From Mycobacterium pseudokansasii (GTDB taxonomy: Bacteria > Actinomycetota > Actinomycetes > Mycobacteriales > Mycobacteriaceae): 64,000 nucleotides of DNA. The notes below the pieces were generated by a model. The model was not told the origin of the DNA. It did not search any database and saw nothing but the letters and a program-made list of their open reading frames with translations. Every line of letters begins with the position of its first letter. Positions within the stretch are counted from its first letter, which is position 1. Below, piece by piece: positions 36,830 through 45,918 of the stretch. The position numbers and the translations under genes are program-made. Location of the stretch: the NCBI RefSeq assembly GCF_900566075.1, contig NZ_UPHU01000001.1, forward strand, positions 682,001-746,000. The letters run 5' to 3'.

Positions 36830-38250
36830 GGCTGCTTGACCAGGTAGGGCGACACGGTACTGCGATGCTCGTCGAGGTCGAGCGCGCGGCCCAGCGCGGG
36901 GAAGGCCCGCTGCGGACAGTTGTCGCGTTCGCATACCCGGCAACCCGCGCCGATCGGTGTTGCGGTGATGTTCGGATCCCCGGACAAGTCGAGTCCTTCC
37001 GAGTAGACGAGTCGGTGCGCGTGGCGAAGTTCGCAACCCAGTCCGATCGCGAAGGTTTTACCGGGCTGACCATACCGGGCGGCGCGTCGCTCCACGGTGC
37101 GGGCCACCCACATGTAGTTGCGCCCGTCGGGCATCTGGGCGATCTGCACCAGGATCTTCCCCGGATTGGCGAACGTCTCGTAGACGTTCCACAGCGGGCA
37201 GGTTCCGCCGCTGGAGGAGAAGTGAAAACCCGTGGCCGACTGGCGTTTCGACATGTTGCCGGCGCGGTCAACCCGGATGAAGGAAAATGGCACGCCGCGC
37301 ATCGACGGCCGTTGCAGCGTCGACAGCCGGTGCGCGATGGTCTCGTAGCTCACCGAGTAGAACGCCGACAGGCGCTCGACGTCGTAGCGGAAATTCTCGG
37401 CGACGTCGTGGAATTGGCGGTAGGGCAGCACCGCGGCCGCCGCGAAGTAATTGGCCAGCCCCAGCCGGGCCAGCGTGTGCGACTCGTCGCTGGTGAACTT
37501 GCCCTCTTCGACCAGGGTGTCGATCAGGTCGCCGAATTCGAGGTACGCCAGCTCGGCGGCCATCTTGAACAGCTGCTGGCCGGGCGCGAGGTGATTGCTG
37601 ATTTCCAGCGTCTTGGACGCGGGGTCGTAGCGGTGCAGCACGCCGTCGCCGAGGTCGATCCGCTTGTTGATATGGACGCCGTGGACCTCGGTGAGGCGGC
37701 GCGTCAACTCGCGGCCCAGGTCGCCGTGGTGCATCCGCATCTGGACCGTCAGGTCCTCGGCGGCGGTGTCCAGCTCGTGCAGATAATTTTGGCGCTGATA
37801 GAAGTAGTCGCGGACTTCCTCGTGCGGCATGGTGATCGACCCAGTGCCACTGCCGTCGGAAAACCGCTCCTCGGTGGCGGCGGCCAGCTGCGCGGTGGTG
37901 ATGCGGTAACGCCGGTGCAGATTGACCATCGCCCGCGCCAGGGTCGGGTGTGCACCGACCATTTCGGCGACCTCGGTCGGGTCCACGTCAATATCCAGGT
38001 CGCGGTCCAGGGTGACCTCCCGCAACTCGGCGACCAGCCGGGTGTCGTCCTGGGAAGCGAAGAAGGTCGCGTCCACCCCGAACACCTCGGTGATCCGGAG
38101 CAGTACCGCCACCGTCAGCGGGCGGACGTCGTGCTCGATCTGGTTGAGGTAGCTCGGCGAGATCTCGAGCACCTGGGCCAGCGCCGCCTGGCTGAACCCG
38201 CGTTCGCTCCGCAGCTGGCGGACCCGGGAGCCGACGAACGTTTTGGACAC
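36826..38250 (-). CDS. ramB: Regulator RamB of isocitrate lyase and acetate metabolism
   Basis: 474 residues, equal to Rv0465c. An XRE helix-turn-helix spans about residues 5-60 (GFSQAALAQVLEISPSYLNQIE). The ScfR/DUF2083-type C-terminal region contains several cysteines (CRVCERDNC). RamB represses or adjusts icl1 according to carbon source. Divergent from the Rv0466-like gene, with a cluster of TTCGCA elements in between that may be its own operator. Confidence 0.94.
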   Translation of the reverse strand: MSKTFVGSRVRQLRSERGFSQAALAQVLEISPSYLNQIEHDVRPLTVAVLLRITEVFGVDATFFASQDDTRLVAELREVTLDRDLDIDVDPTEVAEMVGAHPTLARAMVNLHRRYRITTAQLAAATEERFSDGSGTGSITMPHEEVRDYFYQRQNYLHELDTAAEDLTVQMRMHHGDLGRELTRRLTEVHGVHINKRIDLGDGVLHRYDPASKTLEISNHLAPGQQLFKMAAELAYLEFGDLIDTLVEEGKFTSDESHTLARLGLANYFAAAAVLPYRQFHDVAENFRYDVERLSAFYSVSYETIAHRLSTLQRPSMRGVPFSFIRVDRAGNMSKRQSATGFHFSSSGGTCPLWNVYETFANPGKILVQIAQMPDGRNYMWVARTVERRAARYGQPGKTFAIGLGCELRHAHRLVYSEGLDLSGDPNITATPIGAGCRVCERDNCPQRAFPALGRALDLDEHRSTVSPYLVKQP

Positions 38251-38270
38251 TTCAATGAGCGTACCGGCTG

Positions 38271-38298
38271 TGCGAAGCCATGTTTCGCAGAGTTCGCA
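38271..38298. promoter_or_regulatory. TTCGCA element cluster upstream of ramB
   Basis: TGCGAA (38271-38276), TTCGCA (38284-38289) and TTCGCA (38293-38298) form an inverted and a direct arrangement right before the ramB start. Two more TTCGCA copies occur at 38352-38357 and 38383-38388, close to the divergent gene. The pattern suggests a multi-site operator, plausibly for RamB autoregulation. Confidence 0.45.
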
Positions 38299-38413
38299 TA
38301 TCCGCGCCGGGCGGTGTTCCGATTGGTGTTTTCAACGCGTCGTTGGCATGATTCGCATCAGCCTCTCAGGGTAAACCTGGGGTTCGCACAAGGAGGGAAC
38401 GGGGAGTAGAGCC

Positions 38414-39211
38414 GTGAGCCTGGACAAAGAATTGATGCCGGTGCCGGACGGTCACCCCAGCGTGTTCGATCGCGAGTGGCCATTGCGTGTCGGCGATATC
38501 GACCGCACCGGCAGGTTGCGGTTGGACGCGGCGTGCCGGCATATCCAGGACATCGGCCAGGACCAGTTGCGCGAGATGGGTTTCGAGGAGACCCACCCGT
38601 TGTGGATAGTCCGGCGCACCATGGTGGACATGATCCGGCCGATCGAGTTCCAGGACATGCTGCGGTGTCGGCGCTGGTGTTCGGGAACCTCCAACCGGTG
38701 GTGTGAAATGCGTGTTCGTATAGACGGGAAGCGCGGACGCGGCCTCATCGAGTCCGAGGCGTTCTGGATCCACGTCAACCGGGAAACCGAGATGCCGGCG
38801 CGTATCGCCGACGACTTCTTGGCAGGGCTGCACAAGACCACCTCCGTTGACCGGCTGCGGTGGAAGGGCTACCTCAAGCCCGGCAGCCGTGATGACGCCA
38901 CCGAAATCCACGAATTCCCGGTCCGGGTCACCGACATCGACTTGTTCGACCATATGAACAACTCGGTGTACTGGAGCGTGATCGAGGACTACCTGGCCGG
39001 CCACACCGACCTGTTGGCGGGGCCGTTGCGGGTGACCATCGAGCACGAGGCGCCGGTGGCGCTGGGCGACAAACTGGAGATCATCTCGCACGTTCATCCG
39101 CCCGGCTCGACCGAGCAATTCGGCTCCAGCCTGGCCGACCGGACTGTTACAACGCTCACATATGCGGTTGGCGACGAGACCAAAGCCGTCGCCGCCATCT
39201 TCGCCCGCTAA
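38414..39211 (+). CDS. Acyl-ACP thioesterase family protein (Rv0466-like)
   Basis: 265 residues made of two hotdog folds, as in FatA/FatB-type thioesterases. The second carries DIDLFDHMNNSVYWSVIEDYL with the Asp/Asn/His catalytic elements of the family. It would hydrolyse long-chain acyl-ACP or acyl-CoA. An AAGGAGG-type ribosome-binding sequence precedes the GTG by about 20 bases. It lies between ramB and icl1. Confidence 0.88.
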   Translation: MSLDKELMPVPDGHPSVFDREWPLRVGDIDRTGRLRLDAACRHIQDIGQDQLREMGFEETHPLWIVRRTMVDMIRPIEFQDMLRCRRWCSGTSNRWCEMRVRIDGKRGRGLIESEAFWIHVNRETEMPARIADDFLAGLHKTTSVDRLRWKGYLKPGSRDDATEIHEFPVRVTDIDLFDHMNNSVYWSVIEDYLAGHTDLLAGPLRVTIEHEAPVALGDKLEIISHVHPPGSTEQFGSSLADRTVTTLTYAVGDETKAVAAIFAR

Positions 39212-39297
39212 GGCCGGTCCGTTACCGGAAATCCACGTGTTGACCTGCGGCTTTGCCGTTACTGACAGGTAAGTTCTGTAACGGTTCAGTTCAGCGG

Positions 39298-39311
39298 TGA
39301 CTTTGCAAAAT
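39298..39311 (+). promoter_or_regulatory. RamB-type site upstream of icl1
   Basis: TGACTTTGCAAAAT contains the TTTGCAAA core reported for RamB and PrpR sites. A second, imperfect copy (TGAACTTGGCAAAT) lies at 39337-39350. Both are within 190 bases of the icl1 start, in a 274-base gap. RamB control of icl1 is established in M. tuberculosis. Confidence 0.6.
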
Positions 39312-39336
39312 TAGCAAAATCGCCGAAAGTCATTGC

Positions 39337-39350
39337 TGAACTTGGCAAAT
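39337..39350 (+). promoter_or_regulatory. Second RamB-type site upstream of icl1
   Basis: TGAACTTGGCAAAT differs from the TTTGCAAA core by one base. Its spacing of 39 bases from the first site would allow cooperative binding. Confidence 0.45.
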
Positions 39351-39485
39351 GAAATGGGTAGACCAGGTTAGCTGGCTGTGCCATGGTCGGATTAGCACAC
39401 CAGTGAAGCTGGGCCCTCCGCACCGTCGCGGTCGCGCTGTGGTCTCAGCAGTCCAGCAAATTGAGTGACCGTTAGGAGCAGTCCA

Positions 39486-40772
39486 ATGTCTGTGGTTGGC
39501 ACCCCGAAGAGCGCTGAGCAGATCCAGCACGATTGGGACCACAACCTCCGGTGGCAGGGCATCACCCGCACCTACACCCCCCAAGATGTCGTCGCCCTGC
39601 AGGGCCACGTCGTCGAGGAGCACACTCTCGCCCGGCGCGGCGCCGAGGTGCTCTGGGAGCAGCTGCACGAGATGGACTTCGTCAACGCGCTGGGCGCGTT
39701 AACCGGCAACATGGCCGTGCAGCAGGTGCGTGCCGGCCTGAAGGCCATCTATTTGTCGGGTTGGCAGGTCGCCGGCGACGCAAACCTGTCGGGTCACACC
39801 TACCCCGATCAGAGCCTGTACCCGGCCAACTCGGTGCCGCAGGTCGTCCGCCGCATCAACAACGCGCTGCTGCGCGCCGACGAAATCGCCAAGGTCGAAA
39901 ATGACCGTTCCGTGGACAACTGGCTGGTGCCGATCGTCGCCGACGGTGAGGCCGGCTTCGGCGGCGCGCTCAACGTCTACGAGCTGCAGAAGGCCATGAT
40001 CGCCGCGGGTGTCGCCGGCACCCACTGGGAGGACCAGCTGGCCTCGGAAAAGAAGTGCGGCCACCTGGGTGGCAAGGTGCTGATCCCCACCCAGCAGCAC
40101 ATCCGCACGCTGACCTCGGCGCGCCTGGCGGCCGACGTCGCCGGTGTCCCCACCGTGGTCATCGCCCGCACCGACGCCGAGGCGGCCACGCTGATCACCT
40201 CCGACGTCGACGAGCGCGACCGTCCGTTCATCACCGGTGAGCGCACCGCCGAGGGCTTCTACCGGATCAAGAACGGCCTGGAGCCCTGCATCGCCCGTGC
40301 CAAGGCCTACGCGCCGTTCGCCGACCTGATCTGGATGGAGACCGGTACTCCCGACCTGGAGCTGGCCAAGAAGTTCGCCGAGGGTGTCAAGTCGGAGTTC
40401 CCCGACCAGTTGCTGGCCTACAACTGCTCGCCGTCGTTCAACTGGCGCAAGCACCTCGACGACGCCACCATCGCCAAGTTCCAGAAGGAGCTGGGTGCCA
40501 TGGGCTTCAAATTCCAGTTCATCACGCTGGCCGGTTTCCACGCGCTCAACTACTCGATGTTCGACCTGGCCTACGGCTACGCCCGCAACCAGATGAGCGC
40601 CTATGTCGAGCTGCAGGAGCGCGAGTTCGCCGCCGAGGAGCGCGGGTACACCGCCACCAAGCACCAGCGCGAGGTCGGTGCCGGCTACTTCGACCGGATC
40701 GCGACCACGGTGGACCCGACGTCGTCGACCACGGCACTGGCCGGTTCGACCGAAGAGGGCCAGTTTCACTGA
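39486..40772 (+). CDS. icl1: Isocitrate lyase
   Basis: 428 residues from the ATG at 39486, preceded by an AGGAG sequence. The catalytic KKCGH loop has Cys191, and the metal-binding DGEAGFGG segment is present. It cleaves isocitrate to glyoxylate and succinate in the glyoxylate shunt and also acts as methylisocitrate lyase in mycobacteria, which makes it essential on fatty acids and propionate. Highly conserved with Icl1 (Rv0467). Confidence 0.97.
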   Translation: MSVVGTPKSAEQIQHDWDHNLRWQGITRTYTPQDVVALQGHVVEEHTLARRGAEVLWEQLHEMDFVNALGALTGNMAVQQVRAGLKAIYLSGWQVAGDANLSGHTYPDQSLYPANSVPQVVRRINNALLRADEIAKVENDRSVDNWLVPIVADGEAGFGGALNVYELQKAMIAAGVAGTHWEDQLASEKKCGHLGGKVLIPTQQHIRTLTSARLAADVAGVPTVVIARTDAEAATLITSDVDERDRPFITGERTAEGFYRIKNGLEPCIARAKAYAPFADLIWMETGTPDLELAKKFAEGVKSEFPDQLLAYNCSPSFNWRKHLDDATIAKFQKELGAMGFKFQFITLAGFHALNYSMFDLAYGYARNQMSAYVELQEREFAAEERGYTATKHQREVGAGYFDRIATTVDPTSSTTALAGSTEEGQFH

Positions 40773-40911
40773 CGAGGAGCGGGTGCAGCCCGCGACGAGG
40801 AAGTGAAACCGAAGGCTCGGGTCACTGACGCCACGCCGAGCAGCCACAGAGTCGCACGTCTAGCGTGCAGTTGATGCGAGTCTGCGTCTGCTCGCGGGCG
40901 AAGTTGACAGC

Positions 40912-40946
40912 ATAGGTCCCGCTCAGTCAACCTGGGCGGGGCCTAT
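40912..40946. other. Hairpin between icl1 and fadB2
   Basis: ATAGGTCCCGC and GCGGGGCCTAT pair over 11 positions (one G-U) around a 13-base loop. No T-run follows. It lies 36 bases before the fadB2 start and could be a terminator for icl1 or a leader structure for fadB2. Confidence 0.45.
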
Positions 40947-40982
40947 TGCGGTGCAAGGCAATACGATTCGGAAGAGGTAACA

Positions 40983-41846
40983 GTGAGTGACGCAGCGATC
41001 CAGCGGGTAGGGGTGGTCGGGGCCGGACAGATGGGGTCCGGAATCGCCGAGGTCTCGGTACGCGCGGGCGTCGAAGTGACGGTGTTCGAGGCGACCGAGG
41101 CGCTGGTCACCGCCGGACGCAACCGCATCGTGAAATCGCTGGAGCGAGGCGTCAGCGCTGGCAAGGTGACAGAGCGCGAGCGAGACCGCGCGCTGAGTAA
41201 CTTGACCTTCACCACTGACCTGAACGACCTGGCCGACCGGCAGCTGGTGATCGAGGCCGTGGTCGAGGACGAAGCCGTCAAGGCGGCGATCTTCGCCGAA
41301 CTCGACCGAGTCATCACCGATCCCGACGCGGTGCTGGCCTCCAACACCTCGAGCATCCCGGTGATGAGAATCGCCGCGGCCACCAAGAACCCGCAGCGTG
41401 TGTTAGGTCTGCATTTCTTCAATCCGGTCCCGGTACTGCCGCTGGTCGAGTTGGTCACCACGCTGGTCACCGACGAGGCCGCTGCGGCCCGCACCGAGGA
41501 GTTTGCCGGCACCGTCCTGGGTAAGCAGGTGGTGCGCTGTTCCGACCGATCCGGTTTCGTGGTGAACGCCCTCCTGGTGCCGTATCTGTTGTCGGCGATC
41601 CGGATGGTCGAAGCCGGGTTCGCCACCGTCGAAGACGTCGACAAGGCCGTCGTTGCCGGGCTGTCGCATCCGATGGGGCCATTGCGCCTATCCGACCTCG
41701 TTGGCCTGGACACGCTCAAACTGATCGCCGACAAGATGTTCGAGGAGTTCAAGGAGCCGCTGTACGGACCGCCGCCGCTGTTGCTGCGGATGGTCGAGGC
41801 AGGCCAGTTGGGTAAGAAATCCGGTCGGGGTTTCTACACGTATTGA
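40983..41846 (+). CDS. fadB2: 3-hydroxybutyryl-CoA dehydrogenase
   Basis: 287 residues from a GTG with GAAGAGG upstream. NAD-binding GAGQMGSGIAEV at about residues 11-22 and the catalytic LHFFNPVP segment are typical of 3-hydroxyacyl-CoA dehydrogenases. M. tuberculosis FadB2 (Rv0468) interconverts acetoacetyl-CoA and 3-hydroxybutyryl-CoA. Its stop is followed 33 bases later by the convergent pcaA, with no umaA in between. Confidence 0.94.
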   Translation: MSDAAIQRVGVVGAGQMGSGIAEVSVRAGVEVTVFEATEALVTAGRNRIVKSLERGVSAGKVTERERDRALSNLTFTTDLNDLADRQLVIEAVVEDEAVKAAIFAELDRVITDPDAVLASNTSSIPVMRIAAATKNPQRVLGLHFFNPVPVLPLVELVTTLVTDEAAAARTEEFAGTVLGKQVVRCSDRSGFVVNALLVPYLLSAIRMVEAGFATVEDVDKAVVAGLSHPMGPLRLSDLVGLDTLKLIADKMFEEFKEPLYGPPPLLLRMVEAGQLGKKSGRGFYTY

Positions 41847-41879
41847 CATTCACGCGTAGCGACGGGCCGGGCAGCGACG

Positions 41880-42743
41880 CTACTTCTCCAACGTGAACTG
41901 GTCGACGTCGGTGTAGCCCTCGCGGAACAGTTTCGCGCAACCCGTGAGGTACTTCATATAGCGGTCATAGACCTTCTCGGACTGGATCGCGATCGCCTTT
42001 TCCTTGTTGGCTTCCAACGCCGCTGCCCAGGTGTCCAGTGTCTTTGCGTAGTGCAGCTGCAACGACTGAACCCGGGTGACTTTGAAACCGGCCGTGGTGG
42101 CGTGCTCTTCAACCGTTGGGATTGTTGGCAGCCAGCCGCCGGGGAAGATCTCGGCCAGGATGAATTGAGTGAAGTGCACGATTTCGTGGGTAAGGGTCAG
42201 CCCCCGAGCTCGGGCGTCTTTGAAGGTGGGACGAGCGATGGTGTGCAGCAGCATCACGCCGTCGGAGGGCAGTACGTTGTAGGCCATCTTGAAAAAGCGT
42301 GGGTAGCGCTGACGGCCGAAGTGCTCGAATGCGCCGATCGAGACGATCCGGTCGACAGGCTCGTGGAATTTCTCCCACCCTTCCAGCAACACCCGCCTGG
42401 TGCGGGGGGTGTCCATCTTGTCGAACATCTGCTGGACGTGGGCCGCCTGGTTCTCGGACAATGTCAGGCCCACAACGTTGACGTCGTACTTGTCGATGGC
42501 TCGCCGCATGGTGGCGCCCCAGCCGCAGCCAATGTCCAACAACGTCATCCCGGGCTCGAGCTTGAGCTTTCCCAGCGACAGGTCGATTTTTGCCAGCTGC
42601 GCCTCTTCCAGCGTCATGTCGTCGCGCTCGAAGTATGCGCAGCTGTAGGTCTGGGTGGGGTCCAGAAACAGCCGGAAGAAGTCGTCGGACAGGTCGTAGT
42701 GGGCTTGCACGTTTCCGAAATGCGGTGTGAGCTGCACGGACAT
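41880..42743 (-). CDS. pcaA: Mycolic acid cyclopropane synthase PcaA
   Basis: 287 residues from the ATG at 42743; the upstream frame to 42818 is not conserved. SAM motif LLDIGCGWG is at 68-76. The opening MSVQLTPHFGNVQAHYDLSD and ending GYTDVDQFTLEK are those of PcaA (Rv0470c), which forms the proximal cis-cyclopropane of alpha-mycolates. The sequence is closer to PcaA than to UmaA. In M. tuberculosis umaA precedes it on the other strand; here that gene is missing. Confidence 0.93.
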   Translation of the reverse strand: MSVQLTPHFGNVQAHYDLSDDFFRLFLDPTQTYSCAYFERDDMTLEEAQLAKIDLSLGKLKLEPGMTLLDIGCGWGATMRRAIDKYDVNVVGLTLSENQAAHVQQMFDKMDTPRTRRVLLEGWEKFHEPVDRIVSIGAFEHFGRQRYPRFFKMAYNVLPSDGVMLLHTIARPTFKDARARGLTLTHEIVHFTQFILAEIFPGGWLPTIPTVEEHATTAGFKVTRVQSLQLHYAKTLDTWAAALEANKEKAIAIQSEKVYDRYMKYLTGCAKLFREGYTDVDQFTLEK

Positions 42744-42910
42744 AGCGGTTGGGCCTTTCTGCTTCGCAGGGCGTGGCTCAGCGCACCCTGGTCTCCCCCC
42801 GGGATGCCCCTCAAGCATGTTAGCCGCTGCGAAAGGCCTGCAACGGCCGCGGCAGCCGCCACCGGGTCCGCACCGCTACCCTCGGCCGCGCCGCGCCCTG
42901 CCGGGGCAGC

Positions 42911-43618
42911 CTATTCCACCGGCCGCCGTGGTGGCACGATCGGCGACGGATGTGGCTGCTCGCGGAACTTTTCCAGCGACCCGCCGGCCTCCACGATCCC
43001 GCACAAAGCACTCCAGCTCAGCATCGTCAGGTAGTCGATCAGCTCGTCGCTGGACATCCGCGGGGCCGACATCCAGGAGTGGGTGGCCAGTTGAACGCCG
43101 CCGACGATCAGATACGCCCACGGTTCCACCCCGCCGGTGTCCATGCCGACCTCCTGCATGCGGCGGCGCAGCATCACCGCGATCATGCGGGCAATGATCC
43201 GCTCGGAGTCGGCGATCACCTTGCTCTTACTGGCCGAGCTGTTGGCCATCACGAACCGGTATGGCTCGGGCTCGGACGCCACCGTTTCCACGTACACCCG
43301 GATGACTTCGCGGGTCAGCTCGTAGCCGTCGAGGTTGGATGACAGCGCCGCGGCCATGTTCGGAATCAACGTGGTCTGTGCGAACCGCATCATCACCGCG
43401 GTCGTCAGATCGTTCTTGTCGACGAAATAGCGGTAGAGCACGGTCTTGGAAACACCGATCTCCGCTGCGATCTCGTCCATGCTCAGGAAGCGGCCGCGGA
43501 CCCGTATGGCGTCGATTGTTCCGTCAACGAGTTCGTTGCGCCGCTCCACCTTGTGCTGGTGCCAGCGCCGCTTGCGCCCATCCGTTTTGCCCGTCGCGGC
43601 CGGGATATGCTCTGTCAC
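42911..43618 (-). CDS. TetR-family regulator (Rv0472c-like)
   Basis: 235 residues from a GTG. Helix-turn-helix at about residues 40-75 (MDEIAAEIGVSKTVLYRYFVDKNDL), followed by a TetR ligand-binding domain. It lies 168 bases upstream of pcaA on the same strand. Regulation of pcaA or of neighbouring lipid genes is possible from context only. Confidence 0.88.
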   Translation of the reverse strand: MTEHIPAATGKTDGRKRRWHQHKVERRNELVDGTIDAIRVRGRFLSMDEIAAEIGVSKTVLYRYFVDKNDLTTAVMMRFAQTTLIPNMAAALSSNLDGYELTREVIRVYVETVASEPEPYRFVMANSSASKSKVIADSERIIARMIAVMLRRRMQEVGMDTGGVEPWAYLIVGGVQLATHSWMSAPRMSSDELIDYLTMLSWSALCGIVEAGGSLEKFREQPHPSPIVPPRRPVE

Positions 43619-43755
43619 TCTCCGCCGATTCCCATTTACTAGACGCAGTCGATACTACGGCGTGCGGGGGCTCATATGGCTCATCGGCTGCCTGTGGGTG
43701 AAGCCCGGGAAGAGTGCCGTCACACTAACTGGCCGCGGGGATAGCGGATGATGGT

Positions 43756-45117
43756 GTGGTGGCACACAGAGTCGACGCGTCGGGTTCGCCGCCGAGGCTT
43801 GGGGTGGGCACGCCGGCGGCAGGGGTGCGTCGGCGGTCCCTGGCGGAGTCGTTCGCCGGAGCCGATCCGGAGGCGGACGCCGAGCGCCGGCGGGCGCTGC
43901 GGCGGATGAAATTGGTGGCGTTGAGTTTTCTGCTTGGCGCCACGGTCGTGTTTCTCGCCTGCAGGTGGGCGCAGGCGGATGGCGCTGCACCGCTGTGGGT
44001 CGGCTACGTCGGCGCGGGCGCGGAGGCCGGCATGGTGGGCGCGCTGGCCGACTGGTTCGCGGTCACTGCGTTGTTCAAGCATCCGCTGGGCATTCCGATC
44101 CCGCATACCGCCATCATCAGGCGCAAGAAGGACCAGCTGGGCGAGGGCCTGGGCACCTTTGTCCGGGAGAACTTCCTGTCCGGGCCGGTGGTGGAGACCA
44201 AACTGCGCGACGCGCAAGTACCCAGCCGGTTGGGCAAGTGGCTGTCGGATCCCGCGCACGCCCGTCGGGTGGCGGCCGAGACGGCCACGGTGCTGCGGGT
44301 GCTGGTGGAGCTGCTCAACGACGACGAGATTCATCAGCTGATCGACCGGATGATCATGCGGCGCATCGCCGAGCCGCAGTGGGGCCCGCCGGTGGGACGG
44401 ATGCTGCAGACCGCGCTGTCCGAGAACCGGCAGGAGGCGCTGATCCAGCTGCTGGCCGACCGCGCATTTCAGTGGTCGCTCAATGCCGGGGTGGTTATTC
44501 AGCGGGTGGTGGAACGCGATTCGCCTACCTGGTCGCCGCGATTCATCGACCATCTGGTGGGTGACCGTATCCATCGCGAATTGATGGACTTCACCGACAA
44601 GGTCCGCCGTAATCCCGATCACGAACTGCGCCGGTCAGCGACGCGCTTTCTGTTCGAGTTCGCCGACGACCTGCAAAACGACGCCGCCACCATCGCACGC
44701 GCCGATGCGGTCAAAGAGCAGCTGATGGCGCGCGATGAGGTCGCCAACGCCGCCGCGGCGGCATGGAAGACGCTCAAACAGCTGGTGCTCGAGGGCGTCG
44801 ACGACCCGTCCAGCAGTTTGCGCACCCGGATCGCCGACACGGTGATCCGAGTCGGCGAATCACTGCGCGACGACGCCGAGCTGCGCGACAAGCTCGACAA
44901 TTGGATGGTTCGGGCCGCCCAACACCTGGTTTCGCAATATGGGGTGGAGATCACAGCGATCATCACCGACACGATCGAACGTTGGGACGCGGAGGAAGCC
45001 AGTCGGCGAATCGAATTACACGTGGGCCGCGACCTGCAATTTATCCGGATCAACGGCACCGTGGTAGGCGCGTTGGCAGGGCTGGCCATCTACGCCATCG
45101 CCCAGCTGTTCTTCTAG
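43756..45117 (+). CDS. DUF445 membrane-anchored protein (Rv0473-like)
   Basis: 453 residues from a GTG at 43756. DUF445 protein with two N-terminal hydrophobic helices (about 55-74 and 80-105), a long helical, probably coiled-coil middle and a C-terminal helix (VVGALAGLAIYAIAQLFF). The NPxF-like GNWFAVTALFKHPLGIPIPHTAIIR region is the family core. Function unknown; members are thought to be envelope-associated. Confidence 0.85.
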   Translation: MVAHRVDASGSPPRLGVGTPAAGVRRRSLAESFAGADPEADAERRRALRRMKLVALSFLLGATVVFLACRWAQADGAAPLWVGYVGAGAEAGMVGALADWFAVTALFKHPLGIPIPHTAIIRRKKDQLGEGLGTFVRENFLSGPVVETKLRDAQVPSRLGKWLSDPAHARRVAAETATVLRVLVELLNDDEIHQLIDRMIMRRIAEPQWGPPVGRMLQTALSENRQEALIQLLADRAFQWSLNAGVVIQRVVERDSPTWSPRFIDHLVGDRIHRELMDFTDKVRRNPDHELRRSATRFLFEFADDLQNDAATIARADAVKEQLMARDEVANAAAAAWKTLKQLVLEGVDDPSSSLRTRIADTVIRVGESLRDDAELRDKLDNWMVRAAQHLVSQYGVEITAIITDTIERWDAEEASRRIELHVGRDLQFIRINGTVVGALAGLAIYAIAQLFF

Positions 45118-45131
45118 GGGTGCTAACAAGC

Positions 45132-45147
45132 GCTTGCAAAAGCAAGC
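45132..45147. promoter_or_regulatory. Palindrome GCTTGC-AAAA-GCAAGC
   Basis: A perfect 6+4+6 palindrome lies 15 bases after the Rv0473 stop and 54 before the Rv0474 start. The position suits an operator of the helix-turn-helix regulator that follows. It has no T-run, so a terminator role is less likely. Confidence 0.45.
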
Positions 45148-45201
45148 ACCTGTCCGTACCCTGAGTGCGTCAAGATCAAACAGCATGTAAGGAGCGCACC
45201 A

Positions 45202-45618
45202 ATGCCGCCGGAGGAAAAGTTCGGCGCGAAGGTGTCCAGTGTGACTTCCAGAGCCTCCGACATCGGCAGCTTCATCCGGACACAACGCGAAACGGCGCAG
45301 GTCTCGATGCGGCAACTTGCCGAACGGTCCGGTGTCAGCAATCCATACCTGAGCCAGGTTGAGCGCGGCCTGCGTAAGCCGTCGGCCGACGTCCTGGCCC
45401 AGATCGCAAAGGCGTTGCGGGTTTCCGCCGAGGTCCTTTATGTGCGGGCCGGAATTCTCGAGCCCAGCGAGACCAGCCAAGTTCGTGACGCCATCATCAC
45501 AGACACGGTGATCACCGAGCGTCAAAAGCAGATTCTGCTGGATATCTACGCCGCGTTCACCCACCAGAACGAAGCCACCCGTGAGGAGTGTTCGAGCCCA
45601 TCCGACATTGACGATTGA
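45202..45618 (+). CDS. XRE-family transcriptional regulator (Rv0474-like)
   Basis: 138 residues, with AAGGAG eight bases before the ATG. Helix-turn-helix at about residues 23-77 (MRQLAERSGVSNPYLSQVERGLRKPS). M. tuberculosis Rv0474 has been reported as a regulator acting at the rpoB promoter. The next gene, hbhA, starts 300 bases downstream. Confidence 0.9.
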   Translation: MPPEEKFGAKVSSVTSRASDIGSFIRTQRETAQVSMRQLAERSGVSNPYLSQVERGLRKPSADVLAQIAKALRVSAEVLYVRAGILEPSETSQVRDAIITDTVITERQKQILLDIYAAFTHQNEATREECSSPSDIDD

Positions 45619-45918
45619 TCAGCGTGTCGGCCGTCAGATCCGACGTCAGGTGAGGTCTAGATCGACGGCCGCCGGGCAACCCAAGAGGGACGGGGAATTC
45701 TGTTTCAGGCAAGCCGCCTGACCGACCCGATAACGCGGCCCGGACAACGACGAACTCGATCACCAACCGACCCGACACATCAGGAGGTCTTCAGCAAGTC
45801 GCGTGCCAGGTCAATCCGCGGGTCTTGACTACTCCGCCAGAGGAGCCGACGCTTGCTCCAACTTCATATCACGATGCAATAACACCGATAACGAAACAAT
45901 TGATGGAAAGGAAATACC
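45619..45918. other. 300-base gap upstream of hbhA
   Basis: No gene is supported here. A short AT-richer segment and a GGAAAGGAAATACC ribosome-binding region precede the hbhA ATG. The hbhA promoter should be within this stretch. Confidence 0.5.
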
